This document shows, piece by piece, positions 29,829 to 42,465 of a DNA stretch of 64,000 nt (position 1 is the stretch's first letter; every line of letters begins with the position of its first letter). The notes under the pieces are model-generated. The model searched no databases. It worked only from the letters and a program-made list of their open reading frames with translations, and was not told the DNA's origin. Source of the DNA: Actinomadura spongiicola (GTDB lineage: Bacteria > Actinomycetota > Actinomycetes > Streptosporangiales > Streptosporangiaceae); the NCBI RefSeq assembly GCF_003432485.1, contig NZ_QVNQ01000002.1, forward strand, positions 248,001-312,000, in the 5' to 3' direction. Position numbers and translations under genes: made by a program.

Positions 29829-30809
29829 ATGGAACAGGTACGTCTCGGCACGACGGGGATGAGGGTCTCCCGCATCTGCCTTGGCATGATGAGCTACGGC
29901 GACCCGGCCTCCCGGGCGTGGACGCTCGACGAGGACGCCGCGGAACCGATCGTCCGGCGGGCCGCGGAAGCGGGCGTGACCTTCTTCGACACCGCCGACG
30001 TGTACTCGAACGGCGTGAGCGAAGAGGTCACCGGCAGTCTGCTTCGCAAACTCTTCGCCCGGCGGGACGACTACGTCCTCGCGACCAAGGTCTGCCTCCC
30101 CATGGGATCGGGGCCGAACGACCGGGGCCTGTCGCGCAAACACATCATGGCGAGCATCGACGCCTCGCTGAAGCGGCTCGGCACCGACTACGTCGACCTC
30201 TACCAGATCCACCGTTGGGACAACGAGACGCCGATCGAGGAGACCCTGGAAGCCCTGCACGACGTCGTGAAATCGGGCAAGGTCCGATACATCGGCGCGT
30301 CCAGCATGTTCGCGTGGCAGTTCGCCAAGGCGCAGCATGTCGCGGAACTCCGAGGCTGGACGAAGTTCGTCTCCATGCAGAACCACTACAACCTCATCTA
30401 CCGCGAAGAGGAGCGGGAGATGATCCCGCTGTGTCTCGACCAGGGCGTCGGCCTCATCCCGTGGAGTCCGCTGGCCCGCGGGATGCTCGCCGGGAACCGG
30501 GGAAGGGGCGGCGAGCGCAGGACCGTCCGGTCCCAGAACGACGCCTACGGCGACAGCCTCTACACCGACGACGACTTCGACGTCGTCGACGCCGTCCAGG
30601 AGGTCGCGGGCGAACGGGGCGTCACCCCGGCGCAGGTCGCGCTCGCGTGGCTGCTCGGCAGGCCGGGCATGACGGCGCCGATCATCGGAGCGACGAAGCT
30701 CACCCATATCGAGGACGCGATCGCCGCCGAACGCCTGGAACTGGACGACAAGGAGGTCGCGAGCCTGGAGGCGCCGTACAGGCCGCATCCGATTCGCGGA
30801 CACTCCTGA
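29829..30809 (+). CDS. Aldo/keto reductase
   Basis: 326 residues from an ATG preceded by AAAGGAG. The AKR fold is clear: MGLGMM-type start (RICLGMMSYGDP), FFDTADVYSNGVSEEV with the catalytic Asp and Tyr, ATKVCLPMG with the catalytic Lys, and YQIHRWDNETPIEETLEAL with the His. The second half carries the NADPH-binding IPWSPLARGML and ARGVTPAQVALAWLL-type segments. It is close to the YajO/PRC branch that reduces aldehydes. Substrate not predictable. It is a single-gene unit ending at a hairpin. Confidence 0.93.
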   Translation: MEQVRLGTTGMRVSRICLGMMSYGDPASRAWTLDEDAAEPIVRRAAEAGVTFFDTADVYSNGVSEEVTGSLLRKLFARRDDYVLATKVCLPMGSGPNDRGLSRKHIMASIDASLKRLGTDYVDLYQIHRWDNETPIEETLEALHDVVKSGKVRYIGASSMFAWQFAKAQHVAELRGWTKFVSMQNHYNLIYREEEREMIPLCLDQGVGLIPWSPLARGMLAGNRGRGGERRTVRSQNDAYGDSLYTDDDFDVVDAVQEVAGERGVTPAQVALAWLLGRPGMTAPIIGATKLTHIEDAIAAERLELDDKEVASLEAPYRPHPIRGHS

Positions 30810-30822
30810 CGAAGGTGTCGCG

Positions 30823-30858
30823 GAACACCCCCGAAGCCGGAACGAGCCGGGGGTGTTC
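30823..30858 (+). terminator. Hairpin after the aldo/keto reductase gene
   Basis: GAACACCCCCG (30823-30833) pairs perfectly with CGGGGGTGTTC (30848-30858), 13 bp after the stop codon, followed by TGCGTCTATACA. Confidence 0.75.
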
Positions 30859-30967
30859 TGCGTCTATACAGGGTGGTGATTTGCGATTGCGCGGGCGATC
30901 GGGGCAGGCTGGGGACGAGTACGCCCACGCATGGTCGAGGGGACGACGGCGCTGAAGGAGCCCGACG

Positions 30968-32395
30968 ATGACCGAGAACGACGGTACGCAGGGACCGCGG
31001 CGGCCGTTGCCGGAGGACGAGGGACGGCCCACGCCGCCCGAGCCGCAGGAGCCTCCCACCCGGCCGAGGGGCGACCGCACCGTGGTGTTCGGGGCGCCGC
31101 AGCTCGGCGGCGCGCCGCAGGAGCCGCGTGAGGAGGAGCGGCAGGCGCCGCCTCCGCCGCCTCCCACGATGGTGGAGCAGCCGATGCAGCAGTACGGCGA
31201 GCAGCCTCCGGCGCCGCCCCAGCAGCAGTACGGCGCCCCGCAGGAGCAGCAGCAGTACGGCCCGCCCCCCGGGCAGATGCCGTACGGCGCCCCTCCCGGC
31301 CCCGGCGGCTTCCCGCCCCCGCAGGAGCAGCCGCAGCAGTACGCCCCGCCGCAGCCGGGCTACGGGCAACAGCCGGAGCCGCCCGCGTACAACCAGCAGC
31401 CGCCCGCCTATCCGCAGCAGCCGATGCACGGCGCGCCCCAGGAGCCACAGCAGCAGTACGGGCAGGGCGCGTTCGCCGGCCAGGAGCCGCCCGCCGAGCA
31501 GCAGCCGCCGCAGGACGCCCTGTCGGACCGGACGCTGATCGTCCCCGGCCCCACGGCCGAGACCCCGGCGCCGGAGCAGCAGCGTCCCGTGGTGGACGAC
31601 CAGGCCACACTGCACTGGTCACCGGGCACCGACATCCCGGTCGCGACCGGCCCCGAGCGCAGGCAGGACCCGCCGGCCGAGCCGTGGCAGGCGCCGACAC
31701 CGCCGGCGACACCCGAACCGTGGACGCCGGAGTCGTCCCAGCAGGGCCCCCTGGACAACGACCGCACGCTGATGGTGCCGCCCCCGGACTCCGGCTTCGG
31801 CGCACCCTCCCAGCCGCCCGCCACCCCACCCGCCACGACGGAGGACTCCTACCGCGCGACCACCGAGGACGCCTACCGCGCCCCCGGCGGTGAGGACGCC
31901 CGCGCGACCGAGGTGTTCCACCAGTCCGCCGCCCAGGGCGCCCGTCCGGCCGAGCAGGAAATGCCGGAACACACCCGACTGGACATCGGCCAGCAACAGT
32001 GGGGCCAACAGCAACAGCAGCCCCAGCAGCAGGGCTACGGCGACCAACAGCAGTACGGCCAACAACAGCAGCAGTACGGCCAACAGCAGGGCTACGGCCA
32101 GCAACAGCAGTACGCCCAGCCGTCCGACCAGCAGGGACAGCAGCCCTATGGCCAACAAGGCCAGTACGGCCAACAGGGCGATTACGGCCAAGGACAGCAG
32201 GGCCAGTACGGTCAGCCCGCCCAACAGGCGCAGCAGGGCCAGTACGGCCAGCAACAGGGCTACGGCCAGCAACCCGCCTACGGCGGCGGCGCCGACGAGT
32301 CCGGTGGCGGCAAGAGCAAACTCCTACTGATCGTCGGAGCGATCGTCGCCGTCGTGGTGGTCCTGGCCATCGCCTACCTGGCCTTCCTCCGCTAG
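30968..32395 (+). CDS. Tail-anchored Pro/Gln/Tyr/Gly-rich low-complexity protein
   Basis: 475 residues. Almost all of it is disordered: Pro/Gln-rich in the first 180 residues, Pro/Thr/Asp/Glu-rich in the middle, then about 100 residues (345-440) of Gln-Tyr-Gly units such as QQQYGQQ and GQYGQQ. The last 25 residues are one membrane helix (LLLIVGAIVAVVVVLAIAYL) ending at the C-terminus, so the long arm faces the cytoplasm. The motif DRT(V/L)(V/I/M) recurs three times (DRTVVF, DRTLIV, DRTLMV), possibly sites for a Ser/Thr kinase. No enzyme domain is present. The low-complexity makeup is like that of condensate-forming proteins. Confidence 0.8.
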   Translation: MTENDGTQGPRRPLPEDEGRPTPPEPQEPPTRPRGDRTVVFGAPQLGGAPQEPREEERQAPPPPPPTMVEQPMQQYGEQPPAPPQQQYGAPQEQQQYGPPPGQMPYGAPPGPGGFPPPQEQPQQYAPPQPGYGQQPEPPAYNQQPPAYPQQPMHGAPQEPQQQYGQGAFAGQEPPAEQQPPQDALSDRTLIVPGPTAETPAPEQQRPVVDDQATLHWSPGTDIPVATGPERRQDPPAEPWQAPTPPATPEPWTPESSQQGPLDNDRTLMVPPPDSGFGAPSQPPATPPATTEDSYRATTEDAYRAPGGEDARATEVFHQSAAQGARPAEQEMPEHTRLDIGQQQWGQQQQQPQQQGYGDQQQYGQQQQQYGQQQGYGQQQQYAQPSDQQGQQPYGQQGQYGQQGDYGQGQQGQYGQPAQQAQQGQYGQQQGYGQQPAYGGGADESGGGKSKLLLIVGAIVAVVVVLAIAYLAFLR

Positions 32396-32414
32396 TAGGA
32401 GACCACGTAAAACC

Positions 32415-32450
32415 TGTCCCACGTCTTCCCAACAGGGAGGACGTGGGACA
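32415..32450 (+). terminator. Hairpin after the low-complexity protein gene
   Basis: TGTCCCACGTC pairs with GACGTGGGACA, extended inward by a G-T pair, T-A and three C-G pairs to an AACA loop: 16 base pairs, 19 bp after the stop codon. Confidence 0.75.
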
Positions 32451-32540
32451 CAATGCGTAAACCAGCACCCCATAAAGCGCCGACCGCAACCGGCACCGCA
32501 ACCCCGCGACAACCTGGGCCACCGCGATCGCGTCCGAAGG

Positions 32541-32615
32541 CAGGTTCAAGCGAAGCGAGAACCTGATCGTGCAGCGAGCCGCAAGGCGAGTCGAAGCGAT
32601 GCCAGCGATCGCACC
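32541..32615. repeat. GCGA-rich intergenic repeat with inverted repeat
   Basis: CAGGTTC (32541-32547) and GAACCTG (32559-32565) form an inverted repeat. The loop and following 50 bp contain several units like AAGCGA, GCGAG and CGAAGCGA. Composition differs from both coding neighbours. Function unknown. Confidence 0.45.
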
Positions 32616-32678
32616 GCAGTTCACGACGATGGAGGGCCGCCAGGCCCGAAGGAGGAGTGGGCTGCCAGAAGCGCTGCT

Positions 32679-32707
32679 TTGCACTTTCGCTTATGGGTCG
32701 GTAACCT
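32679..32707 (+). promoter_or_regulatory. str-operon promoter (rpsL-rpsG-fusA-tuf)
   Basis: TTGCAC (32679-32684), exactly 17 bp, then TAACCT (32702-32707). It is a strong match to the housekeeping consensus. Transcription would begin near 32714, leaving a leader of about 340 nt. Confidence 0.72.
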
Positions 32708-33054
32708 CTTCACTTGTGCCCGCGGCGTGCGGGCCGCTGTGCGTGTGCGTCGGCGAGGCCGCCAGGTCAGCCCCAGCGCCGCATCAATGAGACTTTCTCA
32801 TCCTCGGCGGGCTTGGTGGCTCCGTGCCGTCCGGGTGCGCCGGATGAAAGAGGCTCGCTCCCCGGCTTGAGTCGGCCCCATTACGGGCCGGGCGGTCTGT
32901 GTCGGTTTCACGCGGTTGTTCCTCCGTGTGGCGGCGACACGCCCGACCGCGTGGGTCGGAGAGGTCGGGAAACCGGCAGGTCACAGCCTCGTGTGAGGTG
33001 GTGATTGCAGCAATTTCAGACTTACCGGCTCGGTACGAGGAAGACGGAGACGCG

Positions 33055-33429
33055 GTGCCCACGATCCAGCAGCTGGTCCGCAAGGGCCGCCAGGACAAGG
33101 TGACCAAGAACAAGACGCCCGCGCTCAAGGGCAGCCCCCAGCGCCGGGGTGTCTGCACGCGCGTCTACACGACGACGCCCAAGAAGCCGAACTCCGCGCT
33201 TCGGAAGGTCGCCCGTGTCCGGCTGTCGAGCGGGATCGAGGTCACGGCCTACATCCCCGGCGTCGGTCACAACCTGCAGGAGCACTCGATCGTGCTCGTG
33301 CGCGGCGGCCGTGTGAAGGACCTCCCCGGGGTTCGGTACAAGATCATTCGCGGCACGCTGGACACCCAGGGCGTCCGGAACCGCAAGCAAGGCCGCAGCC
33401 ACTACGGCGCGAAGAAGGAGAAGAGCTGA
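33055..33429 (+). CDS. rpsL: 30S ribosomal protein S12
   Basis: 124 residues, the standard length, from a GTG start with GGAG 5 bp upstream. S12 lies in the decoding centre. PNSA and the streptomycin-site residues are ordinary: Lys43 in [13 protein letters not shown] and Lys88 in [10 protein letters not shown], so no classic streptomycin resistance change is present. It is the first gene of the str operon and ends 1 bp before rpsG begins. Confidence 0.98.
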   Translation: MPTIQQLVRKGRQDKVTKNKTPALKGSPQRRGVCTRVYTTTPKKPNSALRKVARVRLSSGIEVTAYIPGVGHNLQEHSIVLVRGGRVKDLPGVRYKIIRGTLDTQGVRNRKQGRSHYGAKKEKS

Positions 33430-33899
33430 TGCCGCGCAAGGGCCCCGCTGGCAAGCGCCAGCTCATCGCTGACCCGGTGTACAACTCGCCGCTGGTCACC
33501 GCGCTCATCAACAAGGTTCTCCTGGACGGCAAGCGTTCCATCGCGCAGAACATCGTGTACGACGCCCTGGAGGGCGCCCGCGAGAAGACCGGCAACGACC
33601 CGGTCGTCACGCTGAAGCGCGCGCTCGACAACGTCAAGCCCACCCTGGAGGTCCGCAGCCGCCGTGTCGGTGGCGCGACCTACCAGGTGCCCGTCGAGGT
33701 GCGGCCCGCCCGCAGCACCACCCTGGCCCTGCGCTGGCTGGTGCTGTACGCCCGGCAGCGCCGTGAGAAGACCATGACCGAGCGGCTGATGAACGAGCTG
33801 CTCGACGCGAGCAACGGCCTCGGCGCCTCGGTGAAGAAGCGCGAGGACACCCACAAGATGGCGGAGTCGAACAAGGCATTCGCCCACTACCGCTGGTAA
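33429..33899 (+). CDS. rpsG: 30S ribosomal protein S7
   Basis: 156 residues. Starts with [20 protein letters not shown] and contains [16 protein letters not shown], both S7 signatures. S7 nucleates the 30S head and contacts mRNA at the exit channel. Its start overlaps the last base of the rpsL stop codon (TGATG), so the two are translationally coupled. S7 is the usual autoregulator of the str operon in enterics; whether it binds here is not visible. Confidence 0.97.
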   Translation: MPRKGPAGKRQLIADPVYNSPLVTALINKVLLDGKRSIAQNIVYDALEGAREKTGNDPVVTLKRALDNVKPTLEVRSRRVGGATYQVPVEVRPARSTTLALRWLVLYARQRREKTMTERLMNELLDASNGLGASVKKREDTHKMAESNKAFAHYRW

Positions 33900-33938
33900 C
33901 CCGGCGAACTGCAACGACGAGACGACGCGAGGACGAAA

Positions 33939-36050
<2,112 letters not shown>

Positions 36051-36159
36051 TGAGGAAGCCGGTTCTTCGTCAGCCGTAAGCGCCGGCCTGTCAAGGATCA
36101 CCAGACGTACATCGCAACGGTCGTCGAGACGGCCGAGGATCGCAAGCAAGGAGCAACCA

Positions 36160-37353
36160 GTGGCGAAGGCCAAGTTCGAGCGGACCAAGCCGCACGTGAA
36201 CATCGGCACCATCGGACACATCGACCACGGTAAGACCACGCTTACCGCGGCGATCACCAAGGTGCTCCACGACAAGTACCCGGACCTCAACCCCTTCACG
36301 CCGTTCGAGGACATCGACAAGGCGCCGGAGGAGCGCGAGCGCGGCATCACCATCTCGATCGCGCACGTCGAGTACCAGACCGAGGCCCGGCACTACGCGC
36401 ACGTGGACTGCCCCGGTCACGCCGACTACATCAAGAACATGATCACCGGTGCGGCGCAGATGGACGGCGCCATCCTGGTGGTCGCGGCCACCGACGGCCC
36501 GATGCCGCAGACCAAGGAGCACGTGCTCCTGGCCCGCCAGGTCGGCGTCCCCTACATCGTCGTCGCGCTGAACAAGTGCGACATGGTGGACGACGAGGAG
36601 ATCCTGGAGCTCGTCGAGCTCGAGGTCCGCGAGCTGCTCACCGAGTACGAGTTCCCGGGCGACGACCTGCCGGTCGTGCGCGTCTCCGCGTTCCAGGCGC
36701 TCCAGGGCGACGAGAAGTGGGCCGCGTCGATCACCGAGCTGATGGACGCCGTCGACAACAACGTGCCGGAGCCGGTGCGTGACACCGAGAAGCCGTTCCT
36801 GATGCCGATCGAGGACGTCTTCACGATCACCGGTCGCGGCACCGTCGTCACCGGCCGCATCGAGCGCGGTGTCATCAACGTCAACGAGACCGTCGACATC
36901 ATCGGCATCAAGTCGGAGTCGACGACGACCACCGTCACCGGTGTCGAGATGTTCCGCAAGCTCCTCGACCAGGGCCAGGCGGGCGACAACGTCGGCCTGC
37001 TCCTGCGCGGTATCAAGCGCGAGGAGGTCGAGCGCGGCCAGTGTGTCATCAAGCCGGGCACGAACACCCCGCACACCGAGTTCGAGGCGCAGGTCTACAT
37101 CCTGTCCAAGGACGAAGGTGGCCGCCACACCCCGTTCTTCAACAACTACCGTCCGCAGTTCTACTTCCGGACCACGGACGTCACCGGCGTGGTGCACCTC
37201 CCCGAGGGCACCGAGATGGTCATGCCGGGCGACAACACCGAGATGCGCGTCGAGCTGATCCAGCCCGTCGCCATGGAGGAGGGCCTGAAGTTCGCCATCC
37301 GTGAGGGTGGCCGGACGGTCGGCGCGGGCCGCGTCACCAAGGTCATCAAGTAA
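36160..37353 (+). CDS. tuf: Elongation factor Tu
   Basis: 397 residues from a GTG start with AAGGAG 8 bp upstream. GTP-binding motifs are GHIDHGKT (19-26), DCPGH and NKCD. Domains II and III are complete, ending in [12 protein letters not shown]-Tu delivers aminoacyl-tRNA to the ribosome. Gap of 109 bp from fusA without a clear promoter, so it is probably on the str transcript; a strong hairpin follows. Confidence 0.98.
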   Translation: MAKAKFERTKPHVNIGTIGHIDHGKTTLTAAITKVLHDKYPDLNPFTPFEDIDKAPEERERGITISIAHVEYQTEARHYAHVDCPGHADYIKNMITGAAQMDGAILVVAATDGPMPQTKEHVLLARQVGVPYIVVALNKCDMVDDEEILELVELEVRELLTEYEFPGDDLPVVRVSAFQALQGDEKWAASITELMDAVDNNVPEPVRDTEKPFLMPIEDVFTITGRGTVVTGRIERGVINVNETVDIIGIKSESTTTTVTGVEMFRKLLDQGQAGDNVGLLLRGIKREEVERGQCVIKPGTNTPHTEFEAQVYILSKDEGGRHTPFFNNYRPQFYFRTTDVTGVVHLPEGTEMVMPGDNTEMRVELIQPVAMEEGLKFAIREGGRTVGAGRVTKVIK

Positions 37354-37363
37354 CACCCACGAC

Positions 37364-37400
37364 GAAGCGGCGGCCCTGCCGCCAGGCGGGCCGCCGCTTC
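37364..37400 (+). terminator. Hairpin terminator after tuf
   Basis: GAAGCGGCGGCCC (37364-37376) pairs perfectly with GGGCCGCCGCTTC (37388-37400); 11-nt loop. It begins 11 bp after the tuf stop and separates the str operon from the S10 operon. Confidence 0.85.
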
Positions 37401-37489
37401 GACGCACCGACGTGGCGCTCGCCCTCACCGGCGGGCGTGGATCGCAAGAACCATCCAGCGGCACTACAGCAAAGGACACCGAGGCCACC

Positions 37490-37798
37490 ATGGCGGGACA
37501 GAAGATCCGCATCCGGCTCAAGGCCTACGACCACGAGGTCATCGACACCTCCGCGAAGAAGATCGTTGAGACGGTGACGCGGACGGGCGCCAAGGTCGCG
37601 GGCCCGGTGCCGCTGCCGACCGAGAAGAACGTGTACTGCGTCATCCGTTCGCCGCACAAGTACAAGGACAGCCGCGAGCACTTCGAGATGCGCACGCACA
37701 AGCGGTTGATCGACATCATCGACCCGACGCCCAAGACGGTCGACTCGCTGATGCGACTCGACCTTCCGGCCGGCGTTGACATCGAGATCAAGCTCTGA
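37490..37798 (+). CDS. rpsJ: 30S ribosomal protein S10
   Basis: 102 residues. The start is the ATG before [20 protein letters not shown]; the frame is open upstream, but this is the family N-terminus. S10 sits in the 30S head and, as NusE, also joins transcription antitermination complexes. It heads the S10 operon. The 89 bp between the tuf terminator and this gene contain no clear -10/-35 pair. Confidence 0.97.
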   Translation: MAGQKIRIRLKAYDHEVIDTSAKKIVETVTRTGAKVAGPVPLPTEKNVYCVIRSPHKYKDSREHFEMRTHKRLIDIIDPTPKTVDSLMRLDLPAGVDIEIKL

Positions 37799-37811
37799 GG
37801 GACGCACCGAA

Positions 37812-38462
37812 ATGAGTACGCAGAGGAAGGGCGTCCTGGGCGAGAAGCTCGGCATGACCCAGGTCTTCGACGATGAGGGCCGGATCGTCCCGGTGACCGT
37901 CGTCCAGGCCGGGCCGTGTGTCGTCACCCAGCTCAAGTCCCAGGAGAAGGACGGCTACAGCGCCGTCCAGATCGGGTACGGGCAGATCGACCCGCGCAAG
38001 GTGAACAAGCCGCGCACGGGTCACTTCGAGAAGGCCGGCGTCACGCCGCGCCGTTACCTCGTCGAACTGCGGGCGGACGACACCACCGGGTACGAACTCG
38101 GCCAGGAGATCACCGCCGACGTCTTCGAGGCCGGCCAGAAGATCGACGTCACCGGCACGAGCAAGGGCAAGGGCACCGCCGGTGTCATGAAGCGCCACGG
38201 CTTCAAGGGCCTCGGCGCCTCGCACGGCACCCAGCGCAAGCACCGCTCGCCGGGTTCGATCGGCGGCTGCGCGACCCCCGGTCGCGTCTTCAAGGGCCTC
38301 CGCATGGCGGGACGGCACGGCAACGCCCGCACCACCGTGCAGAACCTGACCGTCCACGCCGTGGACGCCGAGAAGAACCTGCTGCTCATCAAGGGCGCGG
38401 TTCCCGGTCCCAACGGCGGCGTGGTGCTGGTCCGCGACGCAGTGAAGGGGCAGGGCAAGTGA
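37812..38462 (+). CDS. rplC: 50S ribosomal protein L3
   Basis: 216 residues from an ATG 13 bp after rpsJ. The typical N-terminus [20 protein letters not shown] and the loop region [19 protein letters not shown], which reaches the peptidyl-transferase centre, are present. The stop overlaps the rplD start by 4 bp. Confidence 0.97.
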   Translation: MSTQRKGVLGEKLGMTQVFDDEGRIVPVTVVQAGPCVVTQLKSQEKDGYSAVQIGYGQIDPRKVNKPRTGHFEKAGVTPRRYLVELRADDTTGYELGQEITADVFEAGQKIDVTGTSKGKGTAGVMKRHGFKGLGASHGTQRKHRSPGSIGGCATPGRVFKGLRMAGRHGNARTTVQNLTVHAVDAEKNLLLIKGAVPGPNGGVVLVRDAVKGQGK

Positions 38463-39061
38463 CGACGAAACTCGACATCGAGCTGCCCGCCGAGGTCTTC
38501 GACGCCAAGACCAACATCCCGCTGATCCACCAGGTCGTGGTGGCGCAGGAGGCGGCGGCGCGGCAGGGCACCCACTCGACGAAGACGCGCGGCGACGTCC
38601 GCGGCGGCGGCCGCAAGCCGTACCGGCAGAAGGGCACCGGCCGCGCCCGCCAGGGCTCGACCCGCGCGCCCCAGTTCGCCGGCGGCGGCACCGTCCACGG
38701 CCCCCAGCCGCGGGACTACTCGCAGCGGACGCCCAAGAAGATGAAGGCGGCGGCGCTGCGCGGCGCCCTGTCCGACCGCGCCCGGTACGGCCGGGTCCAC
38801 GTGGTCGACCACCTCATCGAGGGCGACACCCCGAAGACGAAGACGGCGCTGAAGGCCCTGCGCGAGGTGACCGGCGCCAAGCGCGTCCTCGTGGTCCTGG
38901 ACCGCGCGGACGAGGTCGCCTGGAAGAGCCTGCGCAACGAGCCGAGCGTGCACGTGCTCGTCTCCGACCAGCTCAACACCTACGACGTGCTGGTGAACGA
39001 CGACGTCGTCTTCACGAAGACGGCGTACGACGAGTTCATCTCGCGTGCGGCGAAGAAGTAA
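38459..39061 (+). CDS. rplD: 50S ribosomal protein L4
   Basis: 200 residues from the GTG in a GTGA overlap with rplC. The extended loop lining the peptide tunnel ([20 protein letters not shown]) is intact and contains the region where macrolide-resistance changes occur; none is obvious. In E. coli L4 also represses the S10 operon, but that mechanism is not known in actinobacteria. Confidence 0.97.
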   Translation: MTTKLDIELPAEVFDAKTNIPLIHQVVVAQEAAARQGTHSTKTRGDVRGGGRKPYRQKGTGRARQGSTRAPQFAGGGTVHGPQPRDYSQRTPKKMKAAALRGALSDRARYGRVHVVDHLIEGDTPKTKTALKALREVTGAKRVLVVLDRADEVAWKSLRNEPSVHVLVSDQLNTYDVLVNDDVVFTKTAYDEFISRAAKK

Positions 39062-39073
39062 GGAGGGTCGCAC

Positions 39074-39373
39074 ATGAACAAGATCGCCGACCCCCGCGAC
39101 GTCATCATCGCGCCGGTCGTCTCGGAGAAGAGCTACGGGCTGCTGGACGAGAACAAGTACACGTTCATCGTCCGCCCGGACGCCAACAAGACCCAGATCA
39201 AGCAGGCGGTCGAGGCGGTGTTCGACGTCAAGGTGACGAGCGTGAACACGCTCAACCGGCAGGGCAAGCGCAAGCGCACGCGGTTCGGCTACGGCAAGCG
39301 CAAGGACACCAAGCGCGCCATCGTGAGCCTCGCCGAAGGCGACCGGATCGACATCTTCGGCGGCCCGGCGTAA
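39074..39373 (+). CDS. rplW: 50S ribosomal protein L23
   Basis: 99 residues. Family pattern: [20 protein letters not shown], then [21 protein letters not shown]23 lies at the tunnel exit and is the docking point of trigger factor and SRP. AAGGAGG precedes the start, 12 bp after rplD. Confidence 0.97.
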   Translation: MNKIADPRDVIIAPVVSEKSYGLLDENKYTFIVRPDANKTQIKQAVEAVFDVKVTSVNTLNRQGKRKRTRFGYGKRKDTKRAIVSLAEGDRIDIFGGPA

Positions 39374-39418
39374 CACGCCGGGGCCGTCCCGAAGACGGAC
39401 AAGGGATGAACGAACGAG

Positions 39419-40252
39419 ATGGGCATCCGTAACTACAAGCCGACGACTCCGGGTCGTCGCGGCTCCAGCGTGGCCGACTTCGTCGAGATCACGCGCACCG
39501 AGCCCGAGAAGTCGCTGCTGCGCCCGCTGCCGAAGAAGGGCGGCCGTAACAACCACGGCCGCATCACCACCCGGCACCAGGGCGGCGGCCACAAGCGCGC
39601 CTACCGCGTGATCGACTTCCGCCGGCACGACAAGGACGGCATCCCGGCGAAGGTCGCGCACATCGAGTACGACCCGAACCGCACCGCGCGGATCGCGCTG
39701 CTGCACTACGTCGACGGCGAGAAGCGCTACATCATCGCGCCGCGCGGGCTGAAGCAGGGCGACCGGGTGGAGAACGGGCCGGGCGCCGACATCAAGCCGG
39801 GCAACTGCCTGCCGCTGCGCAACATCCCGACGGGTACCGTCGTGCACGCCATCGAGCTGCGGCCCGGCGGCGGCGCCAAGATCGCCCGCAGTGCGGGCGC
39901 GGGCGTCCAGCTGCTGGCCAAGGAGGGCAAGTACGCCACGCTGCGGATGCCGTCCGGCGAGATGCGGATGGTGGACGTCCGGTGCCGCGCGACGGTCGGC
40001 GAGGTCGGCAACGCCGAGCAGTCGAACATCAACTGGGGCAAGGCCGGCCGGATGCGGTGGAAGGGCAAGCGCCCGACCGTCCGCGGCGTCGCCATGAACC
40101 CGATCGACCACCCGCACGGTGGTGGTGAGGGCAAGACGTCCGGTGGCCGCCACCCGGTGAACCCCGGCGGTAAGAAGGAAGGCCGCACCCGCAAGGCGAA
40201 CAAGCCGAGCGACCGGCTGATCGTCCGTCGTCGCAGCAAGAAGAAGCGGTAG
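39419..40252 (+). CDS. rplB: 50S ribosomal protein L2
   Basis: 277 residues. Typical N-terminus ([20 protein letters not shown]) and the conserved block [20 protein letters not shown], whose His is important for subunit joining and peptidyl transfer. It is one of the most conserved 50S proteins. Gap of 45 bp from rplW. Confidence 0.98.
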   Translation: MGIRNYKPTTPGRRGSSVADFVEITRTEPEKSLLRPLPKKGGRNNHGRITTRHQGGGHKRAYRVIDFRRHDKDGIPAKVAHIEYDPNRTARIALLHYVDGEKRYIIAPRGLKQGDRVENGPGADIKPGNCLPLRNIPTGTVVHAIELRPGGGAKIARSAGAGVQLLAKEGKYATLRMPSGEMRMVDVRCRATVGEVGNAEQSNINWGKAGRMRWKGKRPTVRGVAMNPIDHPHGGGEGKTSGGRHPVNPGGKKEGRTRKANKPSDRLIVRRRSKKKR

Positions 40253-40264
40253 GAGTCGCTCGTC

Positions 40265-40546
40265 ATGCCACGTAGCCTGAAGAAGGGCCCCTTCGTGGAC
40301 GACCACCTCATGAAGAAGGTGGACGCGCAGAATGAGAAGGGCACCAAGAACGTCATCAAGACGTGGTCGCGGCGCTCCATGATCGTGCCGGACATGATCG
40401 GTCACACGATCGCCGTGCACGACGGCCGCAAGCACGTCCCGGTGTTCATCACCGACTCCATGGTGGGGCACAAGCTCGGCGAGTTCGCGCCGACGCGGAC
40501 GTTCCGCAGTCACGTCAAGGAAGACCGCCGCAGCCGTCGCGGCTGA
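40265..40546 (+). CDS. rpsS: 30S ribosomal protein S19
   Basis: 93 residues: [19 protein letters not shown] and [19 protein letters not shown] are S19 signatures. It lies in the 30S head next to S13. It starts 12 bp after rplB. Confidence 0.97.
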   Translation: MPRSLKKGPFVDDHLMKKVDAQNEKGTKNVIKTWSRRSMIVPDMIGHTIAVHDGRKHVPVFITDSMVGHKLGEFAPTRTFRSHVKEDRRSRRG

Positions 40547-40580
40547 GCGGGCGCAGGATCGTAGGAGAGAGGGATCAGCG

Positions 40581-40960
40581 ATGGAAGCCAGGGCCCAGGC
40601 GCGGTTCATCCGCGTCACGCCCAGGAAGGCCCGCCGCGTGGTGGACCTCATCCGCGGCCTGCCCGCCGCGGAGGCTCAGGCGGTGCTGCGGTTCGCCCCC
40701 CAGGCTGCTAGTGAGCCGGTGGGCAAGGTGCTGGCGAGCGCCATCGCCAACGCCGAGCACAACTTCAAGCTCGACTCGGACACGCTCGTCGTGAGCCGTG
40801 CGTGGGTGGACGAGGGACCGACGCTGAAGCGTTTCCGTCCCCGCGCCCAGGGCCGGGCTTACCGCATCAACAAGCGCACGAGCCACATCACCGTGGTCGT
40901 GGAGTCGCGCGACGAGGCGGCCGCGTCCGGCGGTGGCAGGAAGACGAGGAGGGCCCGGTA

Positions 40961-40961
<1 letters not shown>
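40581..40961 (+). CDS. rplV: 50S ribosomal protein L22
   Basis: 126 residues. The conserved [17 protein letters not shown] hairpin that lines the exit tunnel is present. There is a short C-terminal Gly/Lys/Arg tail. The stop TAG shares its last base with the rpsC GTG. Confidence 0.97.
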
Positions 40962-41800
<839 letters not shown>

Positions 41801-41806
41801 CGACCG

Positions 41807-42226
41807 ATGCTGATCCCTCGCAAGGTCAAGCACCGCAAGCAGCACCACCCGAAGCGCCGCGGCATGGCCAAGGGCGGCACGAAGGTGGCGTTCGGCGAGT
41901 ACGGCATCCAGGCCGTCGAGCCCGCGTACGTGACGAACCGCCAGATCGAGGCGGCGCGTATCGCGATGACCCGCCACATCAAGCGTGGCGGCAAGGTCTG
42001 GATCAACATCTTCCCGGACCGTCCGCTGACCAAGAAGCCCGCCGAGACCCGCATGGGTTCCGGTAAGGGCTCGGTCGAGTGGTGGGTCGCCAACGTGAAG
42101 CCGGGCCGTGTGCTGTTCGAGATCTCCTACCCGAACGAGCAGATCGCTCGGGAGGCCCTCACACGCGCGATCCACAAGCTTCCAATGAAGTGCAAGATCG
42201 TCAAGCGGGAAGTGGGTGAGTCCTGA
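41807..42226 (+). CDS. rplP: 50S ribosomal protein L16
   Basis: 139 residues. [19 protein letters not shown] and the region [18 protein letters not shown] are L16 signatures. L16 helps shape the A-site of the 50S subunit. It is 6 bp after rpsC and overlaps rpmC by one base. Confidence 0.97.
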   Translation: MLIPRKVKHRKQHHPKRRGMAKGGTKVAFGEYGIQAVEPAYVTNRQIEAARIAMTRHIKRGGKVWINIFPDRPLTKKPAETRMGSGKGSVEWWVANVKPGRVLFEISYPNEQIAREALTRAIHKLPMKCKIVKREVGES

Positions 42227-42465
42227 TGGCCAAGGGTCTTACCGCCGAGGACCTGCGGACCGAGCCCGAGGACGTCCTGGTCACCAAGCTCAAGGAGGCC
42301 AAGGAGGAGCTGTTCAACCTCCGCTTCCAGGCCGCGACCGGCCAGCTGGAAAGCCATGGGCGGCTGCGTGAGGTCAAGCGCGAGATCGCCCGCATCTACA
42401 CCGTGATGCGGGAGCGGGAGCTCGGCATCGTCACGGTCGAGGAAGCCGCGGAGGAAGGCGAATGA
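42226..42465 (+). CDS. rpmC: 50S ribosomal protein L29
   Basis: 79 residues, slightly longer than the 60-70 typical. The core [20 protein letters not shown] is the L29 signature. TGATG coupling with rplP; 4-bp overlap with rpsQ. Confidence 0.96.
   Translation: MAKGLTAEDLRTEPEDVLVTKLKEAKEELFNLRFQAATGQLESHGRLREVKREIARIYTVMRERELGIVTVEEAAEEGE

Larger units (their letters stand above)
32396..33054 (+). other. Intergenic region and long leader before rpsL
   Basis: 659 bp without a convincing gene. From left to right it holds a hairpin terminator (32415-32450), a segment rich in GCGA/GAAGCGA repeats (32541-32615), the str-operon promoter (32679-32707), and about 340 nt of probable leader RNA before rpsL. 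A 37-codon frame at 32454 lacks a ribosome site and was not called. Confidence 0.7.

Noticed and set aside
32454..32567. A 37-codon frame with an ATG just behind the hairpin at 32415-32450
   Set aside because: No ribosome-binding site, Pro/Arg/Ala-rich low-complexity product and no similarity; it also overlaps the GCGA-rich repeat.
33145..33330. Streptomycin-resistance change in S12
   Set aside because: Lys43 and Lys88 are both present, as in sensitive bacteria.
38580..38720. Macrolide-resistance change in the L4 loop
   Set aside because: The tunnel loop reads [20 protein letters not shown], the ordinary sequence.
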